In this document: positions 33,669 to 45,519 of the stretch, piece by piece
Numbering within the stretch: position 1 is the first letter of the stretch
How the letters are laid out: every line of letters begins with the position of its first letter
Source of the DNA: Ornithodoros turicata
Lineage: Eukaryota; Arthropoda; Arachnida; Ixodida; Argasidae
Assembly: GCF_037126465.1 (NCBI RefSeq)
Contig: NC_088201.1
Span: 227,980,016 to 228,044,015 of the forward strand
Length of the DNA: 64,000 nt
Direction of reading: 5' to 3'
Made by a program: the position numbers and the translations under genes
Notes under the pieces: generated by a model
The model's input: only the letters and a program-made list of their open reading frames with translations
Database searches by the model: none
Told to the model about the DNA's origin: nothing

Positions 33669-33987
33669 ATGGGTAGAAATCCAGCGAACCGGTGGAATGT
33701 AGGAAGGGAGTTGCCTCAGGACAGAAGCCGCCGATATTTTGAACAGAGACTGTTCTTCTTCTGGGCACCGTCCTCATCATTGGCATGGTATTTAAAGGGT
33801 TAGATGTGACGTGTTCCGTACGGAACCTTTCTTCCCTCCGGGCTGTTGACCCACAATTCGCATGAACCTTTAAACACGTCACACCTAACCCTTTAAATAC
33901 CATGCCAATGATGAGGACGGTGCCCAGAAGAAGAACAGTCTCTGTTCGAAATATCGGCGGCTTCTGTCCTGAGGCAACTGCCTTCCT
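33669..33987. mobile_element. Fold-back element, 113-bp arms, 14-bp flanking direct repeat
   Basis: Arms 33701-33813 and 33875-33987 are near-perfect reverse complements (left starts AGGAAGGGAGTTGCCTCAGG, right ends CCTGAGGCAACTGCCTTCCT), with a 61-base loop. The sequence ATAATCATACAAAG occurs at 33655-33668 and again at 33988-34001, bracketing the element plus 32 left-hand bases. This 14-bp duplication looks like a target-site duplication, suggesting retroposition rather than cut-and-paste. The 128-codon minus frame across it reads the palindrome and is not a gene. Confidence 0.7.
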
Positions 33988-34429
33988 ATAATCATACAAA
34001 GTTCGGCACCAACCCCTGATATGAGAACAGATAGGGTATCGATCATCGCATTTGTTTTCGTTACGACGCTACGCTACGTAACCCTACGCTGCATGACGAT
34101 ACGTCATCCGTAGACGTCTGCCGTGGCCATGGCCGTGATATCTCGCATAGTAAGCTTCCGTATTCGTGCTACATATTTACACCCTGCTACCCCGTTTAAT
34201 GTAAAACTTCGTATTGGGTTCACATCGGAGCAAATGTACCCTGCTTAAATTGGGGTATGTGTGGGGGTGTATAGTGGGGTATTGGGGTATTGCGAAAATA
34301 TTCTGGCACAGCGTCGATGTACTGTGTGTACCGGACTGTACTGAAAAAGCGTTCTGACATGTGTTCCCACTGTTCGACATGGTCCAGAACAGTTTTCAGC
34401 ACACCACCAACCAAGACAGCACACGACAT

Positions 34430-34880
34430 CGGGCCGATATCGGCAGCAAGTTGGGCATGTCGGCCCAACATATCCCTGACACTGCCAACCTGTGACCGAT
34501 ATACGACAGAAGTTGGCAATGTCGGCTCGATGTTGATGGAAAAACGCGACATCTAGCCGAAACTGCCAACTTGCGACCGATATCACGCTGAAGTTGGCAA
34601 TGTCGGCTCGGTGTTGACCGAAACAAGCTACATGTAGCCGACAGTGCCAACTTGCGACCGATATAAGTTTGAAGTTGGCAATGTCGGCTTGATGTTGACC
34701 TGACACCAGCGAGACGACGCTGACAATGTCAACGTGCGATTGATATCTCACAGAGATTGACAATGTCGGCTTGATGATCACAGAAACGAGAGACAAGACG
34801 CCGACACTGCCAACTTGCGACCAACATCCCATTGAAGTTGGCATCGTCGGCTAGATGTTGACCGAAACAAACGACATAAC
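34430..34880. repeat. 81-bp self-complementary minisatellite, ~5 units
   Basis: Anchors of the GCCAACTTGCGACC type occur near 34484, 34565, 34646, 34728 and 34809, a steady 81-82-bp period. Each unit contains GCCGACA.TGCCAACTT and its complement AAGTTGGCA.TGTCGGC, so each unit can form a hairpin. Related words (GGCCGATGTCGGGAGTGTCG) recur at 35440-35530. Minus-strand frames of 110-199 codons over it are repeat artefacts. Confidence 0.7.
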
Positions 34881-35029
34881 GCAGACACTGGCTTTCCATC
34901 GACCTACTTGGTGTCCCGCGCCAAAAGCAAGTAGGAAACACATTCGTTACGTTGATGTCGAGTTAATATTTGAAGCAATACCTCATTCGAGCCTTGTTTG
35001 TATGCGTGAGCGAACTAAAATCAGACACG

Positions 35030-35200
35030 TCACCTCCACCATTTTGATTCTGAGACGAGCAGGGCTCTCGAATTTGCGGAAGCTCGTAAGACATGAAATA
35101 TATAGTATGTTTTTGTTTCGAAAGAAATGCCGGTACCTTTTGAAAGCTTCTTGCGCTTCGTTTTTTAAGGAGCTTTCGAACTTTTTTTCGTCTTGCTTTT
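35030..35200. repeat. Relative of the 27.9-28.4 kb inverted-repeat family
   Basis: TCTGAGACGAGCAGGGCTCT and CGAATTTGCGGAAGCTCG match CTGACTCGTCAAAGGCAAGC and CGAATTTGCGTAAACTCG on the minus strand near 27915-27970. The peptide readings are similar (AGLSNLRKLVRHEIYSM and AGHSNLRKLESQAIYDI). This hints at old coding sequence, but neither frame has splice or start support. Confidence 0.35.
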
Positions 35201-35534
35201 GGTAATACGCGCTCATTGCACGCCGTGGGAAATACGAGAGATAAAGAAAACCATGAGAAAATAAAACGAGTAATAAACAATGGTAGACATAAAACGTAGT
35301 TTCCTCGCAAACCAGTCTAACGTTGTTTTCATCCCTACGATGGCCAGCACTCGAATAAAAATACAAAATTATGTTGGCGCAACATCGGTCACAAATCGGT
35401 AGCATGTCGAAATTTCATCGGCAGCATGTCCAAATGATATCGGGCCAATATCCTGACCCGACATCGGCCCAACTCTGAGCGGTGTTGCAAGCGTATGTTA
35501 GGCCGATGTCGGGAGTGTCGGCAGCAGCACATAA

Positions 35535-35640
35535 GGTTTTGCCAGGAGTTTCCCCGTATTGGATTAGACTTGGCAATAGGGACCCCATATTGCGAAGTTT
35601 GAGCCGTTAACGGGGAAGTGTCGCTAATATCGCCCTGTAT
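35535..35640. repeat. Dispersed CCCATATTGC repeat
   Basis: TTGCCAGGAGTTTCCCCGTA, CTTGGCAATAGGGACCCCAT and ATATTGCGAAGTTTGAGCC repeat the vocabulary of 21890-21960 and 39125-39330. Confidence 0.4.
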
Positions 35641-36364
35641 TGCAAGTGTGCAATCCGTCCCAACGTCATTCTCTCGTATGTTTAGCGGCACATAAAATAA
35701 CTTTGTTCTGTTTTTCTAAAAGCGTTCTGGAATTTTGACAGGACAACACCCAAAAAAGACAGCAGCGTATTCGTACGAACGGCACGATTGTTATCACCCA
35801 GCAAGAGAACACTGATCATATGTAATCCATGTGTTCCGCACATGGTGCTAAGGCGTCGCATCGCTAATGACGACAACGGTGTAGAGGAACTAGACGCCAT
35901 ATAACAATGGCACCGGGAAACAATCCGCGCCGGTTATGCTGTATTGCGCTCTTCCAACATTTTCACATTGCGGCCTCTGCCAACGCCACCTAGATACAGA
36001 AGGTCTGCTTATTACCTCCTCTCCCTCCTTCTCTACGTGGACACAAAGCCTGACTTCGTCTGATTGCGGTGCGCCCTGTTACGAATCCAATAACTCCGAA
36101 AACCTATAGACACGAATCTGTAGATAAAAAGAACACTTTCCACAAAGTTACTGACGATAGAAATATGGGACAGTTTTGAGCTTTACTTTGAAGTCTTCCT
36201 GTTTACTACGCCTGGACGGCAGTGGTTCATCTATGTGGCTACGACAGCTAAAAGCTTTGATTTGATTTGATTTTTTTTTTTGTGGCGCATTAGTGGCGTT
36301 ATTAAGTTTTACCTAGGTACAATTTTTGTGCTTACTAAACCAGTGCTAAGTGCTGGGTTAGTAA

Positions 36365-37660
36365 TTAAAATCACAGATCCTTTAAAAACTCGGTATCTCT
36401 AAAAAAACATGTATACCTTTTCAAAGGGTACAAAACTTTCATTGCCGAGCTGAAGAGCCGGGTGCGCAGTGGCAAGAAGTTTCTATTGCACGAAACAAAA
36501 TGACGTTCACGGAGATGCTGGTAGGCTGGGCATACAATGAGGATGTGAAAGATTGAGAGTTGTTCCCCACAGTCACTGCATTCAGGACAGTCTACTTCCC
36601 GTAAGAGATATTCATGTGTTAAATAGGTGTGTCCCAGGCGGAGCCGACAGGATAGCACCTCATACAGTTGATTGGATGCAGATGGAGGAATAGGTTTTAT
36701 AGTGCGTAATTTGTTGCTTGTCTGTTGGTTCCAAAAGCTCTGCCAGTGTCTGCTGCTTTTTAAACATATAGCCCGACATCTTTTGATGGAATGTCAAAGG
36801 GCGTTATGTCGCATGTTAGGGCAGCAGCAGCTGCTCGATCGGCCTTTTCATTTTCTGGTATCCCAACATGGCAGGGTACCCAGCAGAAAAGTAACCGATA
36901 AACTGTGTGCTTGCTAGGTTCCTTGCACGATAGACAATGGGGTCTTTTGTGCAATGAATGCTACATATAGTCTGTAATGAGTCAAAGAATCTGCGTACAT
37001 GACTGATGATTTAATACGATTTTGTAAGATATAATTAAGGGCTAAAATTATGGCATACACTTCTGCTGTGAAGACAGACATGGTGACCTTCACACGATGT
37101 GACCTTGTAACAGTGCCAGTGACCATAGCGCATGATACCTCGGAAACACCCTTTGAACCATCAGTGTACTCTATGTGCTGCCAAAGCTATCCTTTCGCAC
37201 CTCAAATTCCTGTTGCAGTATTGTGTTTCACAGTTTCACGTTTGTTGTATCTGGAGAGGTACATGTTTGGAGGCGCTGCCATGGATGAGTTTTTTACTTG
37301 ACTCAAGGATGATAGAGTTGTACTCTGGAAAGCCATAGTGATGAACTGGTTGTGACATTCGAACGCTAAAAGAAGACACAGCTGAATGCCTGTTCAAGAA
37401 ATGCTGTCTGAACGGTGTGCCTTTCACACATTGATATGTTGATTCTTAATGCATATGAAGGAGCCAGGTAAAACCTGTGTTGCTCTAAAGACCACTGATT
37501 TGATTATATGTACAGCCATTGTATTGGCGAAGCTCTGAAAACTAAACGTAGTCCTTGGAGACCTACTGGACCCAGGATTTTAAGTGTTGATGGCCGTGCT
37601 GAAACGTACACAGCACATCCATAATCCAATTTGGAAAAAAGAGTGGAGACGCTCCCCAGG
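36365..37660 (-). pseudogene. Non-LTR retrotransposon: RT C-terminus plus RNase H, broken
   Basis: Minus-strand frames from 37660 down read, in order: FFSKLDYGCAVYVSARPSTL with KILGPVGLQGLRLVFRASPI (the segment after the RT palm in I/Jockey-group elements); MSQPVHHYGFPEYNSI; SVFTAEVYAIILALNYILQN (RNase H helix with the catalytic Glu); CWVPCHVGIPENEKADRAAA (RNase H W.P.H.GI..NE.AD motif); and SCRLRLGHTYLTHEYLL with CPECSDCGEQLSIFHIL (C-terminal H/CCHC-like motif). At least three frameshifts and an in-frame stop are present. RNase H places it in the I superfamily rather than plain Jockey. The element is 5' truncated, typical of target-primed integration, and inactive. Confidence 0.8.
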
Positions 37661-39120
37661 ACCGGTGAAGCTGAAGGTTCGACCGGGATTTGCTACCGCC
37701 GTGAAAAACACTGTTCTGATTGGCTACGCCACATCCACGGGTGACAAGGCTTTATCCATCTAGATAGTGTTGACTCTGCCCTATGCACTTACAGTCTGCG
37801 GAGCCTTGCATGGACCAAAGAAGTTGGTGTCATACGAGTGTCCCGAAACCCCACACTGCGTGGTACACGATTTGCTCACTGTAGAGCCTTTGCCCTAGAA
37901 CGGTGACAGACGAGACGTGTATTCATCACTCACCATATCATTGTCACACATCACACATGAAAATGACACCCATGAGCATTTTCAGTAAAGTTTCAGAATC
38001 AACAGCATTAGATGAATTTTAACGGGGCCCGGGTTTGGACTGAACTATAACGTTTTATTTTTAGTTTACTTCACGCTAGCGCCAGGACTTGACGCAGCGC
38101 CTGGCGCCAATTGCGTGCTTCGGATCAAGCCTGAAATCAAATGCATGTGATCATCCCTACGGCTATGAGTCTTTATTACTCGGCACCTTTTGTGGCACAG
38201 TTGTGTGGCGTTTAAAAGAGTATTCTACTTTCGGCATGGATATAAGGACGGTTCTCGCCGAAGTCGGCCTGACACGCAAGGAAATTCCCCTGTCTCGACG
38301 GCACAGTTGCAGCGTCCAATGTTGCTCCATAGACGAAAACGTGCTGGGAGAAGGCAATGCATTTAGGACAGGTCCTGGTCGCACGTCACAGCAAATGTCA
38401 ACCTACACGTGACCATAAATATGGCCGCACCCGTGATCCGCTCGAAAATCGTTTGTAAATAGTCCGTTTACTCTTTTTGTGCACTGTTCCGGGCGTCTTT
38501 CGACCTCGGTAGTTATATTCATCCGATAATCTCGCACTAAACACTCAGTTTTCTACATGAGGTCTCCTACTGTTGACCACTTTCAATGATGCGATGGCGA
38601 CCTACTATTACACACTGAGTCGATGCGATTGGCTTAAGCTGAGGGGAAATCTGCTACTATGTCTCGGAAGAAGCATTGACGTTGCCAAAATACGTTCGTC
38701 TTCTGGCATGAAGCCAATCGGAATATGTCGACAAGCGCTAAAACGACATGACCTCAAAATGATGTCTATGCTTTGACACCGTGCTTAATGTTGCGTCACG
38801 CGTGTTTCCTAACGTGGTGTCTAAGCAGAGGCCTCGTATTCTCCACTTTCGGGGCTCCTATCAAACGCACATGAAGGACACATCTTTCAGAGTGTTGTTA
38901 TAGCTGAAACCGGTAGTACTCCGGTGAAGCGTGCTTTTCCTGAAGTGCCTTCAGGTGTAGTAAATAATGTACTGTTTAGTGTTGAGATCCGAAATAGCAC
39001 AGATACAGTTGTGTTGAGAAAAATGATGTATACATGCCAGGAGTTTTGTTTCTCTGGTTGCGAGGCGAAGGATCCGCCTGAGGTAGACGACTTGCTTTGT
39101 GAGTGACGTATTCATTGTGT
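37661..39120. other. No recognisable gene
   Basis: Frames up to 107 codons lack motifs. I see no transposon ends. Confidence 0.4.
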
Positions 39121-39330
39121 CAGTGGACCCAAGCAGCACACAATATTGGGCCCATATTGGCTGGTCATTGGCGATACGGGTCCAGTATGGGGCCTGTTTC
39201 GCCAAGAGTTTTCCCATATTGGATGAAAATGGACAATACAGGCCCCATAATGCCCACTTTGAGCCAATATTGGAAAAATCCTGGCGATATGGGCCCCATA
39301 TTGCCCGCGTACACCCCATATTGACTCAAA
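39121..39330. repeat. CCCATATTGG-word tandem repeat
   Basis: CCCATATTGGC or variants occur at about 39148, 39208, 39247, 39272, 39297 and 39325, often followed by TGAAAATGG/ACAATA or by GGGCCCCATATTG. A related block is at 40010-40110. The 155-codon minus frame crossing it is an artefact. Confidence 0.5.
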
Positions 39331-40565
39331 ATATAGAAAATTGTACGTACCCGTGTTGCACAAATGCCCAAGCAGCACGTCAAGATTGAACGTTGAACCG
39401 TGTGAAATACCCAATTCAGGACATCGTTACATCCAACAACTTCCCGCAGATGATACACATTGTTCGAAACTGTCAACGTACTTGGCAATCCCAATGTCAC
39501 GTTCGCTAGAATTCGACAACTCAACATTCCCCGTTCTGGAAATAGCCGCCATCTTCCTTCGCTATCCTTTAAGTAAAAAACACAATGTCTGATAGGAAGG
39601 GATGGCTCTTCTGTAAAATTAGGTGCTTTCAAGTTGCTGCAAGCCGTGTGAATTGCTCTGGCGTATGTCCGTCACCGTCACGAAAGTGTTTCGCTCCTTT
39701 GTAGTCTCGGAGCGGGTGGGAAATTTTTAGTTCACAGAATATTGCGATCCCAATGAAGGCTTCTGAGGGATCTTTGGCATTGGCAGCTGCGTGGGATTGC
39801 TTGTGGCCTTCAGCAAGGCGGGCGTAGTTGTTCGTTCTTTTTGGGCGATGCCGTGTTTTGTCTGCTTTTTTTGCAATCATGTGCAACGTGGATCAATTAG
39901 ATCCGCAGAAATAAAAAAGCAAAGATCAGAGAAAAGTATTATCGGTGGTGAATATTATACAGGATAATTCTTTATTACTACACGAACTCCCCGTTGGTGA
40001 TATTACAGAAATATTGGCAATATTGGCGCAAAACGGGCTTGCCAATATGTGCACCCCCATATTGGCAGCCCACATTGGGCCAATATTGGACCGATATTGG
40101 CGTGCTGCTTGGGAAGTATCACTAATCATATGTGAAGAAGGACACCACGGCAATAACTCCACTAGGTTTGCAACACTGGGTTTCCTTAAACCTGAGTATC
40201 GGATCTATTCTTTGGTTCTATCAAGAAGCGGTCCGTCTGTAGTACCAGAGTACCTCATCACTAATAGTCTGCTGCTGAGACGCTTGGAGCTCGCACAATA
40301 CTAATCAATCATTAATACGATCCATCGCTATTAAACGTTAATGCCGTCAATCCTCGTATCTTCTTTTCATCACGCGCGAAACAATTTCCTTGGAAATGCA
40401 GTTACCGGAAAATTCAAAACAAAGTATTTTCGCAGAAAAAAGTTCGCACAATCGAAAAAAACAAGCGTTCTATTACTTCCCAGCGCTACGACCTCGTTTA
40501 CATTTCAACAATTTAAACAACACGAAAATACGAAATATATGATTTTTTCCCGTAGTGATGCTTAC

Positions 40566-40695
40566 CGCTGTTAGTCCATCTATAAGAGCGCTCGCCTTAC
40601 AGAAATTATCTACGTTGAATCCTACTACTCCTGAAAATGTAGGCGCATTTTGCGTGTCTGTCGTTGTGTAGCATAGACTTCTATTCAAGTCGTCC
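40566..40695 (-). CDS. Candidate internal exon, unknown gene
   Basis: On the minus strand TTTGTTTATTTACAG precedes and GTAAGC follows a 130-base open exon reading DDLNRSLCYTTTDTQNAPTF, then SGVVGFNVDNFCKASALIDG and LTA. Both splice sites are good and the peptide has natural composition with two cysteines. The frame is also open upstream to an ATG at 40802 (MLKMAILVPVLGQLF, hydrophobic), so an unspliced first exon is possible. No family recognised. Confidence 0.3.
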
Positions 40696-40802
40696 CTGTA
40701 AATAAACAAATTAGCTTCCAGAAATTTTCGTACAGGCAGAGTAGGTACGCTATTGGAAAAGAGCTGTCCCAAAACAGGAACTAAGATGGCCATCTTCAAC
40801 AC

Positions 40803-42520
40803 TCTCGGAGCTAATCACCATTGAGAGACATTGTTCTGACTTCTTAGTAGTTGTAAATGCGAGCCGTATTTGCGTCTTCGTGCTAAGCGTCTATGCTCTG
40901 CTCTCCGTTGAGGGGCATCAGGCAAGGGCACCAGTGGGCTCTGCGACTGGGACAGGCAACATCTGTTGCCCTGAGTTTTTATGAAAACAATGCGGCTATT
41001 CAGCAGCCTTCCTTTCATGTTGGCACTCCGACTCAAGACTACATGCCATCATTCCCATCATTCCATGTCTACCTTCGAACGGTATTGCTTACGCGCAGTG
41101 TAGAAAACACGTAGTTTATACGTTAATGTAAGCACCTTCCCCCTTCATGGAGGCCAACTGTCCCATTGCGAAGGTAAGTAATCGTGATCATAATCATAGT
41201 TCGAAATTTTTTGTCGCCAGACAAGTGCGATCACGAGCGACGCGAAGACGGTCGCGTCTGTGGATTAACGTTGTCCACACGTTACTTTTTTTTTTGCTTT
41301 TTTCATGTGCCGAAATCTCGGCACATGAGACACCAGATTTAATGTCAGTCGTGGAAGACTGCGTTCTTCAGCAACTTGTGCCCTTCCAAAGAACTTACCA
41401 TCGTCATCGGCCTGCTTTGAATCTTCCCAGATAACCAGAAACGTCTTATGAACATCCATAAGACGTGTAGTCCTGGATATTGTGCACGTGTAATAGATAT
41501 CCATTTTAATCCACTGGATATTCCATGGACGTACTATCAACATATAAAAACCATCCACACTGGAGTTCCTCAGCGATTTGTACCCTTCCAAAAAAAGTAA
41601 CCAGCGTCATCGGCCTGCTTAGAATCCGCTATCTTTGGATCGGCGCTTTGGATACGCTACCGACTCATCCGCTGAGAGAAGCCATTATGAAAGGTGACCC
41701 TTACTTATATGCAGGGATGAGATGTTGGTAGCATTGATCAAGATGCATGTCATCGCATTCACTCGTGTTCACTATCCTGCAAAACGAGAGTCATATGGTC
41801 ATGTGAGCTTATTGACTGCCTCTGATACTTCGTGGCGCACATGTGGCAATCTCCAACTGCTGCAAGCGTACAATACTTTCACGTACATTTAGAGCGTCTT
41901 GCTGAAGAAAATGACTTGAAAACAACGGCAATGCCGAAATGTTTAGCGTAGCGGAATATTTTTGTGCATTTGTTTTCTTCCTTCTCAAATATTTTCAAAT
42001 TCTTCCCTGCGCGCATGATACTGTGATGATGCGTCCACCTGTACGTTGACTTTTCTTTATTTTGTTCATTTCGGATCTTCGGAGACCCGTCTTTCTTTCT
42101 TTCCCCAATGTGAGAGAAGAAAGACCACACTGTCGCCTCTTGCGTCCTGGAAAAAATATTATCAGAAAACAGAAAATGCAACCCAAGGTAAGGGCAGTTC
42201 AGATAGAGTCACCCCATACACACGCTTTTGTTTTATTTCTGCAAGTTAAAGCTCATCTTCGATGCATGAGGCGGTACTGTGCTCCTCCACCCTCTCACAC
42301 TGGGGGTGAAGAAAAGACGCGTCTCCGAAGATGCGCAATGAACAGAAAAGAAAGAACATCAAGAAAAAAAGGAGTTCCTCCACAAATTTTTCGCGGACTA
42401 TGTACCGACGGATTCTTTATCAAAATGGTAACGATATGAAGTCACCGTAAGGAACAGATGTTCTCTTTTGGGACAGCTTCGCAGCTTTTTCAACGATTCT
42501 TAGGTAATTAGTCGCTTGAC
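40803..42520. other. No recognisable gene; repeat words
   Basis: At 41430-41530 words of the GGATATT / CATCCATAAGACGT type belong to the decayed GGACGTCC family. At about 41380 and 41580 a short duplicated phrase (TTGTACCCTTCCAAA, CATCGGCCTGCTT) is seen about 210 bp apart. At 42062-42180 and 42290-42340, ATCTTCGGAGACCCGTCTTT and its complement AAAAGACGCGTCTCCGAAGA form a loose inverted repeat. Confidence 0.35.
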
Positions 42521-42553
42521 GGTTGAGCAACATATGGCCAAGAACGCCGAATA

Positions 42554-44704
42554 GTGAGAGAGCAAGATTCTATTTCAAGAAAGTCATTCTGCCCCAACAA
42601 CGCTAAACTAAATGAATACCAACTCCATCTTGACTTGGACAATTTCGCAAGACGTATGCGCCTAAAAGAATATTTTTTCGACAAACCTAACTCCAATCCG
42701 AATCCCTTTAAACCAACTTCTGATTTCACACCCGATGCCAACCGCGACAAAGCCCTGGATATGTACATCAAGGCTGTTCAAAGGGATGTACTTGACGCAT
42801 ACAACAATTCATCTAACCGCAAAACTAAACCAAATTTAACAGCAGCTGAGCAGCGCAGCCTCTCCGACTTACAGAACTGTGGCGATATCATTATCAAAAG
42901 GGCAGTCAAGGGAGGGGCAATCGTAGTGATGGACAAACAGGACTACCTTAACGAGGGCTTCCGACAACTGGGCTGTAACACGTTCTATGAGCCGCTTGAC
43001 AGTGATAAAACAGATAAGATAGCTGCCGAAATCACCAAAACCCTAAAATCCCTAAAAGCGCGTGAAATAATCGACTCCTGCCTATATGAATTTCTAGCCC
43101 CCCAAAACCCTAAACCAGGCAGGTTCTACATGTTACCGAAAATCCATAAACCAGGAAACCCAGGGCGACCTATAGTTTCCTCAATCGGCACCGCCACGGA
43201 GAAAATTTCTAGCTTCGTTGACCACCTCCATAAAGATATACCTCCCCGATTACCCTCATATATTAAGGACACCAACCATTTCCTCGAAATACTTAGCAAA
43301 TGTGAACCACCCAATGCAACCTTGCTTGTAACGCTAGACGTTACCTCCCTTTACACTAACATCCCACATGAGGATGGCGTGCTAGCAGGGGAGGCGGCGT
43401 ATCTGAAGTACTCCGATCGCGCGGTTGACCCATCTGTATTACCAACTCTACTCAACTTGATCCTCAAAAATAATAACTTCGAATTTGACGGCCGCCACTA
43501 TCTACAAATAAATGGCACAGCTATGGGAACCAAGATGGCACCAACGTACGCAAATATTTTCATGGGTGCACTAGAGGAAAAATTTCTAGCCGTGCGCGAC
43601 AAAAAACCTAGTCTATACAAACGCTTCTTGGACGACATATTCATGCTTTGGCCCCACTCCGAAGAAGATCTCACAGGATTCATTCGCGATTTCAACCTGG
43701 TACACCCCGCAATGAAGTTCACCCACTCCTTCTCGGCAACGACTGTTAATTTCCTAGATGTAAAAGTAACCTTAACCGGGAAGGGTTTTTCCACTGACCT
43801 GTACCGAAAGCCAACTGATGCTCAGCAGTATCTTTCCTTTAACAGTTGCCACCCGCGCCATACTAAACTCGCCATTCCTTATAGCCAGGCACTCCGATAC
43901 AGGAGGATCTGCTCGGACGACGATGTTCTAAACAAAAACCTCGCGGAATTAGAGCAGACCTTCGTTAATCGTAATTTTCCAACCAGTCTAGTAAGAGACG
44001 CCCTGTCCAAAGCACGACAAGCAGACCGGAGGAACTTATTCGGTAAACGCAACGACGAACCCAAGGGCGATCGCGTAAACCTTGTTCTTACCTTTGGTGC
44101 AGGCGCGGGTAATATTAACAGTATCCTCCACCGCAAACATAGCATCCTTCTGCAATCTGAACGGACACGACAAATATTTGCCGAGAAGCCACGAGTTACC
44201 TACAGACGTGCCCGCAACCTCCAAGATAGACTAGTCAACTCCAAAGTTCCCAAACCATTAACACCTACGGCGGGATGCCATCCATGCAATGGTAAAAGAT
44301 GCCAAATATGCAAATCAATGCAAAGCACGGCAGCGGTCAAGAGTACAAACTCCAACTTCTCCCTTAAAATCAATGACGACTTTGACTGTAACTCCAGTAA
44401 CATTATTTATATCATTCAATGTACAACATGCTCCGCGCAATACGTAGGTCAAAGTAAAAATTCATTTAGGATTCGATTCAATAACCACCGATCAGATGTT
44501 TCGAAAAAAGGTAGCCTCCCGGTTTCTCGCCATTTTAGTCGACCCGGTCATTCCATTAATAACGTCGCACTTTTTATTTTAGAGTCAAATTTCACATCCG
44601 ATCGCTGCAGAGAGCAACGCGAATGGTACTTGATCTACAAATTCCAATCTGTAATAAATGAGGATAAAGGAGTGCTATCAACTGTAAGAAGCATATCCGG
44701 ATAA
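42554..44704 (+). CDS. Penelope-like reverse transcriptase / GIY-YIG endonuclease, 716 aa
   Basis: The protein copies element RNA and nicks the target. Visible in order: N-terminal LHLDLDNFARRMRLKEYFFD (about residues 27-46); RGGAIVVMDKQDY-type segment; YMLPKIHKPGNPGRPIVSSI (about 191-210, RT motifs 1-2); VTLDVTSLYTNIPHEDG (motif A, catalytic Asp); GTAMGTKMAPTYANIFMGAL (motif B); YKRFLDDIFML (motif C, FLDD, both aspartates intact); VNFLDVKV; FYRKPTDAQQYLSFNSCHP-like segment; CHPCNGKRCQIC (four-Cys linker typical of PLEs); then IYIIQC..C, AQYVGQSKNSFRIRFNNHRS and EQREWYLIYKF, the GIY-YIG domain with conserved Arg and Glu. Length is close to full. The frame opens at a GTG after an in-frame stop at 42524; the first in-frame ATG is within RRMRL, so the true N-terminus is probably lost or frameshifted. 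Confidence 0.9.
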   Translation: MREQDSISRKSFCPNNAKLNEYQLHLDLDNFARRMRLKEYFFDKPNSNPNPFKPTSDFTPDANRDKALDMYIKAVQRDVLDAYNNSSNRKTKPNLTAAEQRSLSDLQNCGDIIIKRAVKGGAIVVMDKQDYLNEGFRQLGCNTFYEPLDSDKTDKIAAEITKTLKSLKAREIIDSCLYEFLAPQNPKPGRFYMLPKIHKPGNPGRPIVSSIGTATEKISSFVDHLHKDIPPRLPSYIKDTNHFLEILSKCEPPNATLLVTLDVTSLYTNIPHEDGVLAGEAAYLKYSDRAVDPSVLPTLLNLILKNNNFEFDGRHYLQINGTAMGTKMAPTYANIFMGALEEKFLAVRDKKPSLYKRFLDDIFMLWPHSEEDLTGFIRDFNLVHPAMKFTHSFSATTVNFLDVKVTLTGKGFSTDLYRKPTDAQQYLSFNSCHPRHTKLAIPYSQALRYRRICSDDDVLNKNLAELEQTFVNRNFPTSLVRDALSKARQADRRNLFGKRNDEPKGDRVNLVLTFGAGAGNINSILHRKHSILLQSERTRQIFAEKPRVTYRRARNLQDRLVNSKVPKPLTPTAGCHPCNGKRCQICKSMQSTAAVKSTNSNFSLKINDDFDCNSSNIIYIIQCTTCSAQYVGQSKNSFRIRFNNHRSDVSKKGSLPVSRHFSRPGHSINNVALFILESNFTSDRCREQREWYLIYKFQSVINEDKGVLSTVRSISG

Positions 44705-44976
44705 CTTTTTTTCTGTATGTCCTCGGAGTGCCCGCTGCCTCTTTTCTTCTTTTCTTTACAGCTGGACACAATGACTCTAAGAACACCCCGGACAACAGGT
44801 TTTCAACGAGCGCGACCCAAGGCTCTGGCACGTAATCTCCCCGGCCGATGACCCAGGAACCTTCCGGAATCTTCCAGAACATGACTCACTAACGAATGCC
44901 TCACAGTGGAATTGTACCAACTGTGACGACACTTTTGTAACCTTTTAAAAGACCTTGTACAGAGATTTTCCTCTCA

Positions 44977-45016
44977 GTCCCGAAGAAGGCGGAGCTTCCG
45001 CCGAAACGTAGACCTC
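44977..45016 (+). ncRNA. Degenerate hammerhead-like hairpin in PLE 3' UTR
   Basis: The order is stem strand GTC, CCGAAGA (for CTGANGA), extra A, hairpin GGCGG-AGCTT-CCGCC, GAAAC, GTA, then GAC. The spacing and GAAAC box follow the hammerhead plan, and the hairpin is perfect, but the core has a T-to-C change and stem III is only AC/GT. It is probably inactive. PLEs are known to carry hammerhead motifs in their terminal regions. Confidence 0.45.
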
Positions 45017-45205
45017 CCCAGACCCTTAGTTTAAATGCCAGCTTAATAAATAACTTTCCCCTACTCCCTACGTCAGTCTCTGGTGTCTTTTCTCCCCTAT
45101 CTATATTCAACATCCTGGTCGTTCGAACCTAAATTTTGTAGCGTATTGCATATATATATATAGAACAAATAGGTTAATATATCAGACGGCTATGAAGTTG
45201 AATAA

Positions 45206-45519
45206 AAGTGAAATAATAAGACTTGGACTACAGATTACAGGAACGTTAACAAAAACTAATTTATTTAATGAGCAATGTGACACATAGAATAAAAAAGAAT
45301 GGTCGACGTTTCGACAGTGGCACTGTCTTCATCAGGACAAAAAGAGACTAAAAGAGACAAAAGAGACAAAAAGAGTCAGGACAGAAGAGAGAGAGAGAGG
45401 ACTTTTTGTCTGTCGAAACGTCGACCATTCTTTTTTTAATCTATGTGTTAAATTGCCCATTAAATAAATTAGTTTTTGTTAACGTTCGTGTAATCTGTAG
45501 TCCAAGTCTTATTATTTCA

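Larger units (their letters stand above)
42524..45120 (+). mobile_element. Penelope-like element (nearly intact)
   Basis: It contains one long RT/endonuclease frame (42554-44704) and about 0.4 kb of 3' UTR with a hammerhead-like hairpin (44977-45016), an AATAAATAA signal and TTCAACATCCTGGTCGTTCG near the end. The 5' border is unclear: upstream residues in another frame (VISRLTVEQHMAKNAE, 42500-42550) look like the beginning of the same protein, so a frameshift or truncation lies near 42550. PLEs are retroelements that prime on target or telomeric DNA. This is the only element in the window with an almost intact polymerase. Confidence 0.8.

Noticed and set aside
33613..33999. 128-codon minus-strand frame
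   Set aside because: It reads both arms of a palindrome.
34245..34844. 199-codon minus-strand frame with repeated SWQCR-like peptides
   Set aside because: The peptide repeat is the 81-bp minisatellite translated.
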